Assembly (NCBI RefSeq): GCF_003096995.1
Contig: NZ_QENU01000003.1
Coordinates: forward strand, 1 to 64,000
From: Alitibacter langaaensis DSM 22999
Lineage (GTDB): Bacteria; Pseudomonadota; Gammaproteobacteria; Enterobacterales; Pasteurellaceae
Direction of reading: 5' to 3'
DNA: 64,000 nucleotides
Part shown: positions 55,664 to 64,000 of the stretch, in pieces
How the letters are laid out: every line of letters starts with the position of its first letter
Position numbering within the stretch: the first letter of the stretch is position 1
Translations under genes and position numbers: made by a program
Notes under the pieces: generated by a model
Told to the model about the DNA's origin: nothing
Database searches by the model: none
What the model saw: only the letters and a program-made list of their open reading frames with translations

Positions 55664-56800
55664 ATGCAACTACGCAAAGCCTTTAAGTTCAAGATAATGC
55701 CAAACGGCAACCAAATCCGCAGAATTAAACAGTTCTGTGGTTGCTCTCGTTTTGTGTTCAATCGGGCATTGGCTTGGCAAAATGAACAATACGAGCAAGA
55801 TAACAGCTTTAAGTTCAGTTACACCAAAATCGCCAACTTGCTTCCACAATGGAAAAAAGAATTAGTTTGGCTAAAAGAATGCCATTCTCAAGTGCTTCAA
55901 CAGTCTTTAAAAGACCTAGAAAGTGCGTTTAAAAATTTCTTTCAACAGCGAGCAGAGTTCCCAAAATTTAAGAAAAAAGGTTTAAAAGAGAGTTTTCGCT
56001 TTCCACAAGGTTGCAAATTAGAGCAACAAAATAACCGCTTGTATCTGCCAAAGATTGGCTGGGTTCGCTATCGCAACAGCCGAGGTATCGTTGGTGAAAT
56101 CAAAAATGTTACCGTCAGCCAAAAGTGCGGTCACTATTTTGTCAGTATTCAAACTGAATTTGAGTACGAAATCCCGACACATAAAGGCGGTGAAATCGGT
56201 ATTGATATGGGCGTTGCACGTTTTGCCACGCTTTCAAGCGGTGAATTTTTTGAACCATTAAACGCCTTTAAAACCTACAAAGGCAAATTGGCAAAACTCC
56301 AACGCCAACTTAAGAATAAGGTTAAATTTAGTCAAAACTGGCAGAAATTAAAGGCGAAAATCGCCAAACTGCACCATAAAATTGCCAATTGTCGCAAAGA
56401 CTTCTTGCATCAGACTTCAAGCAAAATCAGCAAAAACCACGCCATGATCTATATTGAAGATTTGCAGGTGTCAAATATGTCAAAATCAGCCAAAGGTACG
56501 GCGGAAGCACCAGGCAAAAATGTTGCTGCAAAATCAGGCTTGAACCAAGCGATATTAGATCAATCTTGGTTTGAGTTTCGCCGTCAGTTGGATTACAAAA
56601 CGCAATGGCAAGGTGGATTTTTAGTGGCAGTGCCACCGCAAAATACCAGTCGAACTTGCCCTTGTTGTGGTCATGTAGCAAAAGAAAATCGCCAAACACA
56701 GGCTAATTTTGAGTGTGTAGAATGTGGCTATACAGAAAATGCCGATGTGGTTGGAGCGTTAAATGTATTGGGGCGTGGGCGAGCTATCGTCCACGCGTAA
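55664..56800 (+). CDS. tnpB: TnpB RNA-guided nuclease (IS605 accessory protein)
   Basis: A 378-residue TnpB, ancestor-like to Cas12. The RuvC acidic residues are all present: Asp181 in IGIDMGVARF, Glu265 in MIYIEDLQVS, and Asp361 in ENADVVGALNV. The zinc finger is TCPCCGH (332-335) and CVECGY (351-354). The N-terminal wedge domain starts MQLRKAFKFKIMPNGNQIRR. The start is the ATG at 55664; a TTG two codons earlier is possible. TnpB proteins cut DNA next to a short TAM using an RNA from the element's right end, which helps retain the element. Apparently functional. Confidence 0.95.
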   Translation: MQLRKAFKFKIMPNGNQIRRIKQFCGCSRFVFNRALAWQNEQYEQDNSFKFSYTKIANLLPQWKKELVWLKECHSQVLQQSLKDLESAFKNFFQQRAEFPKFKKKGLKESFRFPQGCKLEQQNNRLYLPKIGWVRYRNSRGIVGEIKNVTVSQKCGHYFVSIQTEFEYEIPTHKGGEIGIDMGVARFATLSSGEFFEPLNAFKTYKGKLAKLQRQLKNKVKFSQNWQKLKAKIAKLHHKIANCRKDFLHQTSSKISKNHAMIYIEDLQVSNMSKSAKGTAEAPGKNVAAKSGLNQAILDQSWFEFRRQLDYKTQWQGGFLVAVPPQNTSRTCPCCGHVAKENRQTQANFECVECGYTENADVVGALNVLGRGRAIVHA

Positions 56801-56944
56801 TAAAATGTCAGGGCAGGACATGCCCGTAGAGCTTGTGAAGTGAACTTCATTAGAAGTCAGCAACAAGAACCCACCGAGAGTAGCCCATTGCTTGCAATGG
56901 GCACTAGTAGGAATCCCCGTCCTTTAGGGCGGGGAGGATGTCAA
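56801..56944 (+). ncRNA. probable omega-RNA (reRNA) scaffold of TnpB
   Basis: The tnpB 3' region runs to the right end of the IS through several hairpins: GAAGTGAACTTC at about 56837, GCCCATTGCTTGCAATGGGC at about 56883-56902, and the terminal CCCCGTCC/GGGCGGGG hairpin. TnpB scaffolds cover the end of tnpB and the right end, and the guide is the flanking DNA directly after the element. Here that flank, from 56945, begins CAAAATGTCAAAAAAATC. The 5' end of the RNA probably lies inside tnpB and was not fixed. Confidence 0.65.
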
Positions 56945-57994
56945 CAAAATGTCAAAAAAATCAATCTGATTGTGATTGATATTGATAGTGAAATGATAGA
57001 TGTGTTAAAGGTTTTGTATGATAAAAAATACTTACCAAGTAATGTGTCTATTGAGTTTGTTTGTCAAGACTTTATGGATTTTACAACTGATAAAACTATA
57101 GATTTAATTATTGGTAATCCTCCTTTTATCAAGTTAAGCACTCAAACAATTACCACTTATTTAACCAGTAACTACAACAAGCAAGCGACCAATCTAGCAG
57201 AGTTTTTTTTAGAAAAAGCTCTAACAATGGCAGATTATGTGTCATTTGTTATGCCCAAAAATCTACTCAATACACCTGAATATGCTTTAACACGGCAATT
57301 ATTGAGTCAATATTCCATATTAAAAATTTTAGATATTGGCGAAAAAGGATTTAAAGGTGTATTGATTGAAACAATCAATATTTTGATTTCAAAAGTAGAT
57401 AAAACTAATTTTGTTAAAGTACATTCTCTGATAGAAAATATAGAAAAATTACAACCTAAAAACTATATTTTTGATGAAAAATTACCATATTGGGTGATTT
57501 ATCGTGATGATTTTTTTGATGATGTGGCAAGTAAAATGATTTTTGGTCAGTTTGATGTATTCAGAGATAGGCAAATTACCAACAGTAATTCGTCATTAAC
57601 AAAGAAGTCTAATACTGATATTCGTATTGTTAAATCAAGAAATATTGATGATACGGGTACGGTATTGATAGATATTGAACAATATGATGCATTTATTGAC
57701 AATGCACTATTACAATCAATGGCAGTTGCAAAATTTCTTAACCGTGATGATGTGTATATGACACCCAATATGACTTATAAACCCAGATTGATGAAAAAAT
57801 CAAAAGGCTATGTGGTCAATGGTTCGGTCGCCATTTTAACCCCCAAAAACGATATAAAATTATCGCATAGACAAATGGCATATATTGCAAGCGATGAATA
57901 TTGCAAGTTTTATAAAATCGCCCGTAACCATCAAACTCGATCATTAAATATTGATAATGCAAGCGTTTATTGGTTCGGTATTTATCAAGGATAA
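56945..57994 (+). pseudogene. N6-adenine DNA methyltransferase, C-terminal fragment
   Basis: An open frame continues from the IS right end for about 350 codons. Homology starts around KKINLIVIDIDSEMIDVLKV, which is motif II of an N6 methyltransferase. Motif IV is IGNPPFIKL (NPPF 57116-57127), followed by motif-V/VI-like LAEFFLEKALTMADYVSFVM and FVMPKNLLNT, then a target-recognition region ending WFGIYQG. Motif I (SAM binding), expected just before, is missing, so the fragment cannot bind SAM. It lacks its own start. It ends three bases before the nuclease gene. Confidence 0.8.
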
Positions 57995-57997
57995 ACT

Positions 57998-59248
57998 ATG
58001 CAAACGACAGATATCGAAAATTTTTTAAATAAATCTGACTATGATGTCAGAAAAACAGGAAATGCTCGCTGGATAGACCAAAAATGCACTCACGACGTAT
58101 TGTGCATTATTGCTGATTGTATTGATGAATTTATCCAAGATGACACTACAAAAATCTTTACGGTTAAAGATATTTGGAATAGTGAATATGCTAAAGATAA
58201 TGTTATTGATATTTTTTCAAAACCTGATGTGAACAATAAAAAGGCACAAAATGAATATGATAAATTCTTTGGTCAACCTATTAAACTTTTAGCCTATAGT
58301 AAGATATTGACTGAAACCAAAAAAGATAATCGCTATATTTATACTATCAATCATTTGGAGTTACTGCAATATATTGCTATGCGTGAGCAAAATGCATTAA
58401 ATTTTTTGTATTTGTATATTACAAAAGTATTAAAAGATAGCGGTTTACACGCTGAATTTGATGCATTTTTTAACACTCAAACGACCAATAGTTTTTATCA
58501 AATTAAGAAATATTTTTCTGATTTTACAATTAAATATACTAAAATCAATGGGGGGACCGAATGTGGACGAATTTTTACTAAAATACTTAACCCATTAGCA
58601 TTTAAGCTAAAAAAGAAAGGTACAATCAAAGGTTATTTATCTAAAAACACGATTTTATTATCAGATTTGCAATATAACCGTTTAAATTGGCGTGATGAAT
58701 TGAGTGGTAAAGATAAAGCATTAACTCGAAATGAATATAAACCAGAATTAGCCGAGACCAAAACCGAAAAAATGGCTCTTTATGCAATCAATAAAGCCAA
58801 AAAGGCAGTACGCAAATACAATGATAAATTTAATATTGGATTATCTGAAATTAAGTTTATTACTGAAAAAGTCAAAGCGACACAAATACATCACATTTTC
58901 CCGCAAAATGAATTTCCAACGATTGCGGATTTTATAGAAAATCTGATTGCTATTACGCCAAATCAACATTTTAGTATGGCTCACCCTAGCAATCAAACAC
59001 GCTATATTGATAAAGATTTCCAATATATTTGTTTGATTTCTAAAACAAATACAATCAGAGAAAGTATTTTGGTTAAAAAAGATGATTTTTATCATTTTAA
59101 TGATTACCAATACTTACCTAATACTGGATTAAATACAGATGAGTTTAGCTTAATTTCTAATTTAGATTTTGGAGCTTTATTAAGTAAGATTGATGAGTTT
59201 TATAGTCCGTTGGAAGAAAATAAATATATTTCATTATTACCTAAATAA
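57998..59248 (+). CDS. HNH restriction endonuclease (type IIS-like), apparently intact
   Basis: A 416-residue protein with an HNH nuclease motif in its C-terminal third: TQIHHIFPQNEF (His298-His299), NLIAITPNQHF (Asn315, Asn322, His324). This beta-beta-alpha-metal layout and the position near residue 300 resemble type IIS HNH enzymes such as MnlI and the Eco31I group, from memory. The N-terminal 290 residues are probably the recognition part and I recognise nothing in them. The frame has no stop or obvious frameshift. AAGGATAAACT before the ATG is a good RBS overlapping the methyltransferase stop, so the gene was translated as part of that operon. Specificity is unknown. Confidence 0.75.
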   Translation: MQTTDIENFLNKSDYDVRKTGNARWIDQKCTHDVLCIIADCIDEFIQDDTTKIFTVKDIWNSEYAKDNVIDIFSKPDVNNKKAQNEYDKFFGQPIKLLAYSKILTETKKDNRYIYTINHLELLQYIAMREQNALNFLYLYITKVLKDSGLHAEFDAFFNTQTTNSFYQIKKYFSDFTIKYTKINGGTECGRIFTKILNPLAFKLKKKGTIKGYLSKNTILLSDLQYNRLNWRDELSGKDKALTRNEYKPELAETKTEKMALYAINKAKKAVRKYNDKFNIGLSEIKFITEKVKATQIHHIFPQNEFPTIADFIENLIAITPNQHFSMAHPSNQTRYIDKDFQYICLISKTNTIRESILVKKDDFYHFNDYQYLPNTGLNTDEFSLISNLDFGALLSKIDEFYSPLEENKYISLLPK

Positions 59249-59314
59249 TATTAGTTTATGGGTAAAGGATAATTTATGTAATGCATATCTAAGCACAGAT
59301 CGCGTATCCCCCCT

Positions 59315-62300
59315 TTATGACACCGTCTGAATAGCATTCAACACCCTTTTATCTGAAATTGGGTATTTGGTGCCTAGCTGCTGGGCAAATAAGCTCACTC
59401 GCAGTTCTTCGATCATATAGCGGATCTCCAACACTTCAGCGCTATGGGGTTTCGATTTAGGGAGTTTTGCCAGTAATTGTTGATACGCCTGTTGGCATTG
59501 CTCTACGCGCAGCATTGCCGCTCGATCACGGTTGACATCTTGGGCGAGCTTATCCATACGTTTATCTATGGCTTGCAAATAACGCTGAATGTCCGCTAAA
59601 CGTGTATAACCCGTTTTTTCCACAAAACCAGGATAAATTAAGCCCGCGATTTGGAATTTTATATCCGACAGCGCAAATGCCATGGTGAAATCCATTTTGC
59701 CTTTCAGACGTTTATTGATTTCAAAGGTGAGTGTCAGCAATTGTTCCACTTGTTGTGCAATATCCACGGTGATCTCGTTGAGGTTTTCACGCACAAAATC
59801 ACGCAATTTAGCAAAATCTTGTTCATTCCAGACAAAGCCGCCAAAATCCGCAATCAATTTATTCACAGCGCAAGCGATACAATCATCAATGAGATCCATC
59901 ACCTTGCCAAATGGTGTGAAATATAAACCGAGTTTAGATTTATTTGGCAATTTTTCGTGCAAATATTTAATGGGCGATGGCACATTGAGCAAAATCAAGC
60001 GGCGCAACCCCTGTTGCATTGCCACAGCCTGTTCATATTCTGTTTCAAACAATTTAATGCCCACCGCTTCTTTTTCATCAGTAATCGCAGGGAAAGCTTT
60101 GACGGTGAACCCTTGCTTTTTCTGTTCAAATACTTGCGGCAAGGCATCAAAATTCCAGATATGAATCCCCGATTGCTCAATGCCGTCATCTGCCACCGCA
60201 GAAATACTTTGCTGTACACGATCTTTCAAGCTGAATTTAAGCTCATCTAAATTCATACTTTCTGCAATTTTTTTGCCCTTGTCATCAATCACTCGGAATG
60301 TCATACGCAAGTGCGGTGCAATTTCATCAAATTTCCATTCGTCCCCATCCACGTTTACCCCTGTCATACGGCGTAATTCGTGGCTCAAGGTTTCCGTGAG
60401 CGGTTTATCAAAATGGGTAACCCGCGCTAAAAATGCCTCGGCATAATTCGGCGCTGGCACAAAATTTCGGCGTAAAGCTTTCGGCAATGCCTTAATCAAG
60501 GAAACGACCAATTCTTGTCGTAGCCCTGGAATTTGCCAGTCGAATCCTTGCATTTCAATTTGATTGAGCAATGGCAATGGAATATGCACCGTGACACCGT
60601 CTGCGTCCGTCCCCGGCTCAAATTGATAAGTGAGTTTTAATTTCAAATTGCCTTGGTGCCACCAGTTTGGGAAATCCAATTGGCTCACTTTTTGCGCCTC
60701 ATCATTCATCAAGAATGATTTTTCAAAATTGAGCAATTCAGGATCTTTTTTAACCGCACTTTTCCACCAACTATCGAAATGTTTTTGCGACACCACATCT
60801 GCGCTAATTCGCTCGTCATAAAATTCAAACAAGGCGCGATCATCCACCAAAATATCACGGCGGCGAGATTTGTGCTCCAAATCTTCCACTTCTTGGATTA
60901 ACTTTTGATTTTCAAAGAAAAATTTATGACGAGTGTTCCAATTTCCTTCCACTAAAGCAGATTGTATGAAAATTTCGCGGCTTGTTTGCGGATCAATGGC
61001 ACCAAAATTCACAGGGCGATTTGCCACAATCGGTACGCCGTACAGGCTCACTTTTTCATCGGCAATCACTTGCCCACGAGATTTCGACCAGCGTGGCTCC
61101 GCATAGCTGCTTTTGACTAAATGTGTCGCTAAAGGCTCAATCCATTCAGGATCGATTTCAGCCACCATTCGCCCCCACAATTTTGAGGTTTCCACCAGTT
61201 CAGCCGCCATTAGCCATTTAGGTTGTTTTTTGAAAAGCACTGAATTAGGGAAAATGGAAAAATGCGCATTGCGCGCGCCGAGATAGCTTTGTTTCTCGCT
61301 TTCTTTCAAGCCAATGTGTGATAGCAATCCGCTTAAAAGTGCGCTGTGAATTTGCTGATATTCCGCAGGTTCTGAATTAATCGGCAAGCCCATTTCTCGC
61401 ACGGTAAGGCGAATTTGATGATAAATATCTTGCCATTCTCGAATGCGTAAATAATTTAAAAATTCTTTTTGACACAAACGGCGAAATTGATTTTTGCTCA
61501 ATGCTTTTTGCTGTTCTTGAATGTAATTCCACAGATTCAAAAATGCCAAGAAATCTGATTTTTTATCCGCAAAACGGCGATGTTTTTCATCACTGGCTTG
61601 TTGTTTTTCTTGTGGACGTTCGCGCGGATCTTGGATAGAAAGTGCCGCCACAATAATCATTACTTCATAAACTGAGCCAAATTTGACCGCACTTAGCAGC
61701 ATTTTAGCCAACCTTGGATCCACGGGTAATTGCGCTAATTGACGCCCCGTTTGGGTTAATTTACGGCGAGTATGGGATTTGGTTGAAGCGGATGCGTCAG
61801 AACGCCATTCAAAGGCACCCAATTCTTCCAACAATTTCACGCCGTCTTGAATATGGCGCTTATCCGGCGCATCGACAAAAGGAAAGGCTTCAATGTCATC
61901 AAGGTTCAGCGCCGTCATTTGCAAAATTACCGATGCTAAATTGGTGCGTAAAATTTCAGGATCGGTAAATTCAGGGCGGCTATTAAAATCGTCTTCTGAA
62001 TAAAGGCGAATACAAATGCCTTCAGATACCCGTCCACAACGCCCTTTGCGCTGATTGGCAGATGCTTGAGAAATTGGCTCAATCGGCAAACGTTGCACTT
62101 TGGTGCGATAACTATAACGAGAAATGCGTGCGGTGCCGGGGTCAATCACATATTTGATCCCAGGCACAGTCAATGAGGTTTCCGCCACATTTGTGGCAAG
62201 CACAATGCGGTTTAATCCGTTAGGGTGGAAAATTTTATTCTGTTCTTGAGCAGAAAGTCGCGCAAAGAGTGGTAAAATTTCCGTATGTTTTAGGTTTTGT

Positions 62301-63253
62301 TTTTCTAAAGCTTCTGCAGTATCGCGAATTTCACGTTCTCCACTGAGAAAAACCAAAATATCGCCTCGCCCTTCTGCTTGCAATTCGTCCACCGCATTCA
62401 AAATGCCTTGCAGCTGATCTTGTTCATTTTCTTCTGACATTTCCGCAAGGGGGCGATAACGCACTTCCACAGGATAAGTTCGCCCTGACACTTCGATGAT
62501 CGGCGCATTGTTAAAATGCGTTGAAAAGCGTTCTACATCAATGGTGGCAGAAGTGATGATCACTTTCAGATCGGGACGGCGTGGCAATAATTGTTTTAAA
62601 TAGCCCAAGATAAAGTCGTTATTGAGTGAACGTTCATGAGCTTCGTCAATAATCAGCGTATCATATTGATTTAAAAAATGATCTGTTTGAATTTCAGCGA
62701 GCAAAATCCCGTCTGTCATCAATTTTATTTGCGTTTGTTCGCTCATTTGGTCGTTAAAACGCACTTTATAACCAACTAAGCCGCCCAATTCAGTTTGCAA
62801 CTCTTCGGCAATGCGAGTGGCAACCGAACGCGCGGCAATACGGCGTGGCTGGGTGTGCCCAATCAAGCCTTTTTGCCCAAGCCCTAACTCCAAGCACATT
62901 TTCGGCAACTGCGTTGTTTTTCCCGAGCCCGTTTCCCCTGCGATAACCACGACTTGGTTTTCCGCAATCAGTTTTTGAATTTCCGCTTTGCGCTGACTAA
63001 CGGGCAGGCTTTCAGGAAAAATGATCGGATTTTTGACCGCACTTTTTCGCTGTTCCAAACGTGCTTTTGCCAGCTGAATTTGGCTTTGGATTTCTGCGGC
63101 AACAGCTTGTTGGCTTTCTGCTTTTTTAATTTGACTTAAGCCTTTGATTCGAGCGGCTAAACGGCGCTGATCAATAATCATCATATCGTTTAGCTGTGAA
63201 AATAATGTTTTTTGAATGGCATTAAATTCAGTTTTTTTCATTACTTTATGCAT
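59315..63253 (-). CDS. hrpA: ATP-dependent RNA helicase HrpA
   Basis: A 1312-residue DEAH-box helicase that in E. coli resolves stalled ribosomes. Motif I is GETGSGKTTQLPK, motif II DEAH in TLIIDEAHERSLNND, motif III SAT in ITSATID, and motif VI QRKGRCGRV. The C-terminal half holds the DUF3418 region typical of bacterial HrpA, to about residue 1290. The start could also be the ATG four codons later (MKKTEF at 63241); neither has a clear RBS. One USS core falls inside near 63038. Confidence 0.95.
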   Translation of the reverse strand: MHKVMKKTEFNAIQKTLFSQLNDMMIIDQRRLAARIKGLSQIKKAESQQAVAAEIQSQIQLAKARLEQRKSAVKNPIIFPESLPVSQRKAEIQKLIAENQVVVIAGETGSGKTTQLPKMCLELGLGQKGLIGHTQPRRIAARSVATRIAEELQTELGGLVGYKVRFNDQMSEQTQIKLMTDGILLAEIQTDHFLNQYDTLIIDEAHERSLNNDFILGYLKQLLPRRPDLKVIITSATIDVERFSTHFNNAPIIEVSGRTYPVEVRYRPLAEMSEENEQDQLQGILNAVDELQAEGRGDILVFLSGEREIRDTAEALEKQNLKHTEILPLFARLSAQEQNKIFHPNGLNRIVLATNVAETSLTVPGIKYVIDPGTARISRYSYRTKVQRLPIEPISQASANQRKGRCGRVSEGICIRLYSEDDFNSRPEFTDPEILRTNLASVILQMTALNLDDIEAFPFVDAPDKRHIQDGVKLLEELGAFEWRSDASASTKSHTRRKLTQTGRQLAQLPVDPRLAKMLLSAVKFGSVYEVMIIVAALSIQDPRERPQEKQQASDEKHRRFADKKSDFLAFLNLWNYIQEQQKALSKNQFRRLCQKEFLNYLRIREWQDIYHQIRLTVREMGLPINSEPAEYQQIHSALLSGLLSHIGLKESEKQSYLGARNAHFSIFPNSVLFKKQPKWLMAAELVETSKLWGRMVAEIDPEWIEPLATHLVKSSYAEPRWSKSRGQVIADEKVSLYGVPIVANRPVNFGAIDPQTSREIFIQSALVEGNWNTRHKFFFENQKLIQEVEDLEHKSRRRDILVDDRALFEFYDERISADVVSQKHFDSWWKSAVKKDPELLNFEKSFLMNDEAQKVSQLDFPNWWHQGNLKLKLTYQFEPGTDADGVTVHIPLPLLNQIEMQGFDWQIPGLRQELVVSLIKALPKALRRNFVPAPNYAEAFLARVTHFDKPLTETLSHELRRMTGVNVDGDEWKFDEIAPHLRMTFRVIDDKGKKIAESMNLDELKFSLKDRVQQSISAVADDGIEQSGIHIWNFDALPQVFEQKKQGFTVKAFPAITDEKEAVGIKLFETEYEQAVAMQQGLRRLILLNVPSPIKYLHEKLPNKSKLGLYFTPFGKVMDLIDDCIACAVNKLIADFGGFVWNEQDFAKLRDFVRENLNEITVDIAQQVEQLLTLTFEINKRLKGKMDFTMAFALSDIKFQIAGLIYPGFVEKTGYTRLADIQRYLQAIDKRMDKLAQDVNRDRAAMLRVEQCQQAYQQLLAKLPKSKPHSAEVLEIRYMIEELRVSLFAQQLGTKYPISDKRVLNAIQTVS

Positions 63254-63439
63254 AATTCACTTGAGGAAAAGGTGATTGCAATCACATTAAAGATTATAGA
63301 TTGTTAGAAATGTTTTATTATAGGCGAAATGAGCCACTGCGAAAAAATAAAACCCATTTATAACCGCTTGAAATTTCGTATTTTTAGCACGGCGACAGTG
63401 GCGATCATTTTCGGTTATTCATAAAAGTGCGGTGAAAAT

Positions 63440-63467
63440 ACCGCAATTTTATGATGAAACTTGCGGT
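63440..63467 (-). terminator. possible terminator at the end of the UPF0756 gene
   Basis: On the minus strand AACCGCAA and TTGCGGT pair around a 14-base loop and are followed by ATTTTC. It overlaps the stop codon. A USS core (AAGTGCGGT) follows at about 63425. The 63254-63439 gap holds no gene. Confidence 0.4.
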
Positions 63468-63919
63468 TATTTCACGCCGAGCACTAAAGACAAAATCCCT
63501 GCGGCGATTAATGGCCCCACAGGAATACCGCCTAGAAAAGCCACGCCTGCCACGGTGCCAATCATCAGCCCTGTGAGTAAAATAGGCTGCGTGCCCATTA
63601 AATTGACTCCGCGTCCAGCAAACCAAGCTACCAGCATGCCCACCGCTAAAGCCAAAAACATTTTCCAATGTAATAAAGCAGAGAAATTAGGAAGTGGCAC
63701 CTTGCCTGTTACAATCGGCGCTAATACCCCAATGGTAAGGATAATAATGCCAATATTTAAGCCATTTCTTTCAACAAATGGGATATATTTAGACAGGAAT
63801 GTTTGTTGCATTAATAATAATATTGCTGCAGAAATGGTGATCGAGCTGTTATTCCCCAATACGCCGAGTAAAATGAGAACAACCAATAATAGCGCAATGG
63901 AATTAAATTGAAGTGACAT
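63467..63919 (-). CDS. UPF0756 (YeaL-like) membrane protein
   Basis: A 150-residue protein with four predicted membrane helices, of the UPF0756/DUF441 family. Family segments are [20 protein letters not shown], the short soluble [20 protein letters not shown] and [20 protein letters not shown]. Function unknown. It has its own upstream region reaching the window edge with a USS at about 63945, and its stop is 213 bases from hrpA. Confidence 0.9.
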   Translation of the reverse strand: MSLQFNSIALLLVVLILLGVLGNNSSITISAAILLLMQQTFLSKYIPFVERNGLNIGIIILTIGVLAPIVTGKVPLPNFSALLHWKMFLALAVGMLVAWFAGRGVNLMGTQPILLTGLMIGTVAGVAFLGGIPVGPLIAAGILSLVLGVK

Positions 63920-64000
63920 AATGCTCCCTAATGCCGTTGAGATAAAGTGCGGTCAAATTATAAATAATTTTGAAGAATTATAACAAATTTTGTAATTCGG

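Larger units (their letters stand above)
55125..56944. mobile_element. IS200/IS605-family element with divergent tnpA and tnpB
   Basis: The left end has hairpin CTCCGTCC-TTCA-GGGCGGAG (55144-55163); the right end has hairpin CCCCGTCC-TTTA-GGGCGGGG (56915-56934) and ends GAGGATGTCAA (TCAA 56941-56944). There are no terminal inverted repeats or target duplications, as expected for single-strand (Y1) transposition. The exact left border is unsure: TTAT, the likely target, occurs at 55121-55124 and again at 55129-55132. tnpA is on the minus strand and tnpB on the plus strand, the IS605 arrangement. Confidence 0.9.

Noticed and set aside
56840-56944. Treating the 384-residue frame from 56840 as an intact methyltransferase
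   Set aside because: Its first 35 residues come from the IS right end and omega-RNA region, and the SAM-binding motif I is missing.
59304-59309. Short C run (six C) between the nuclease gene and hrpA as a regulated tract
   Set aside because: Too short and in a convergent intergenic region after both stops.

Overview
The window reads as a Haemophilus chromosome (H. influenzae / H. haemolyticus group; species not resolved from sequence alone). The evidence is the dense scatter of the Pasteurellaceae DNA-uptake core AAGTGCGGT / ACCGCACTT, both inside genes and as inverted pairs between genes, the low GC content, IS1016 sequences, an lsg-type lipooligosaccharide cluster and many H. influenzae-type housekeeping proteins.

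Layout. 1-900: the end of an IS1016 copy and a decayed KilA-N domain gene. 1008-3390: moaA-moaC-moaD-moaE (molybdenum cofactor) on the minus strand behind a probable Moco riboswitch, divergent from ybhK (3637-4560). 4600-4900: a probable small RNA on the minus strand facing away from an iron-uptake promoter. 4904-12844: an eight-gene FTR1 / P19 / DUF2318 / two FtsX-like permeases / ATPase / TlpA-like lipoprotein / cytochrome c operon, which is the P19-type iron system with a redox tail. 12900-15150: rnpB (minus), kdsD and kdsC. 15200-20700: ftsH, rlmE, diaA, yraN and lpoA (all minus), divergent from rsmI. 21857-28827: an MltB-type transglycosylase and a six-gene surface-glycan operon (pyruvyl transferase, flippase, GT25, Wzy-like polymerase, two GT2). 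28970-38484: a DUF218 protein, a four-gene HlyD/RbbA-like/YhhJ-like/NodT export operon, an IS1016 relic, a TetR regulator and a DUF2264 protein. 38625-41416: DUF945 protein, epmC, yhbY, and tRNA-Gly plus tRNA-Leu. 41695-54531: dacB, greA, pykA, an ACT-domain protein and UPF0210 protein, ribE, a MATE pump, cra-like regulator, nrdA with paired NrdR boxes, and a tyrP-like permease. 54736-59248: a restriction-modification locus whose two methyltransferase parts are truncated around an IS200/IS605 element with tnpA and tnpB, followed by an apparently intact HNH nuclease gene. 59315-63919: hrpA and a UPF0756 membrane protein.

How the parts work together. The P19 operon combines an FTR1 permease, a periplasmic metal-binding protein, an ABC module and thiol/heme redox proteins, and probably handles iron across the inner membrane and periplasm. 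The six glycan genes overlap and should be one transcript making a Wzx/Wzy-type unit. The HlyD-RbbA-YhhJ-NodT set is a complete tripartite exporter next to its likely TetR repressor. The restriction locus is the most unusual part: a nuclease gene survives while both linked methyltransferase domains are broken, and the inserted element carries a TnpB with its full catalytic triad and a probable omega-RNA whose guide would be read from the broken methyltransferase gene. No CRISPR array and no complete prophage were seen.
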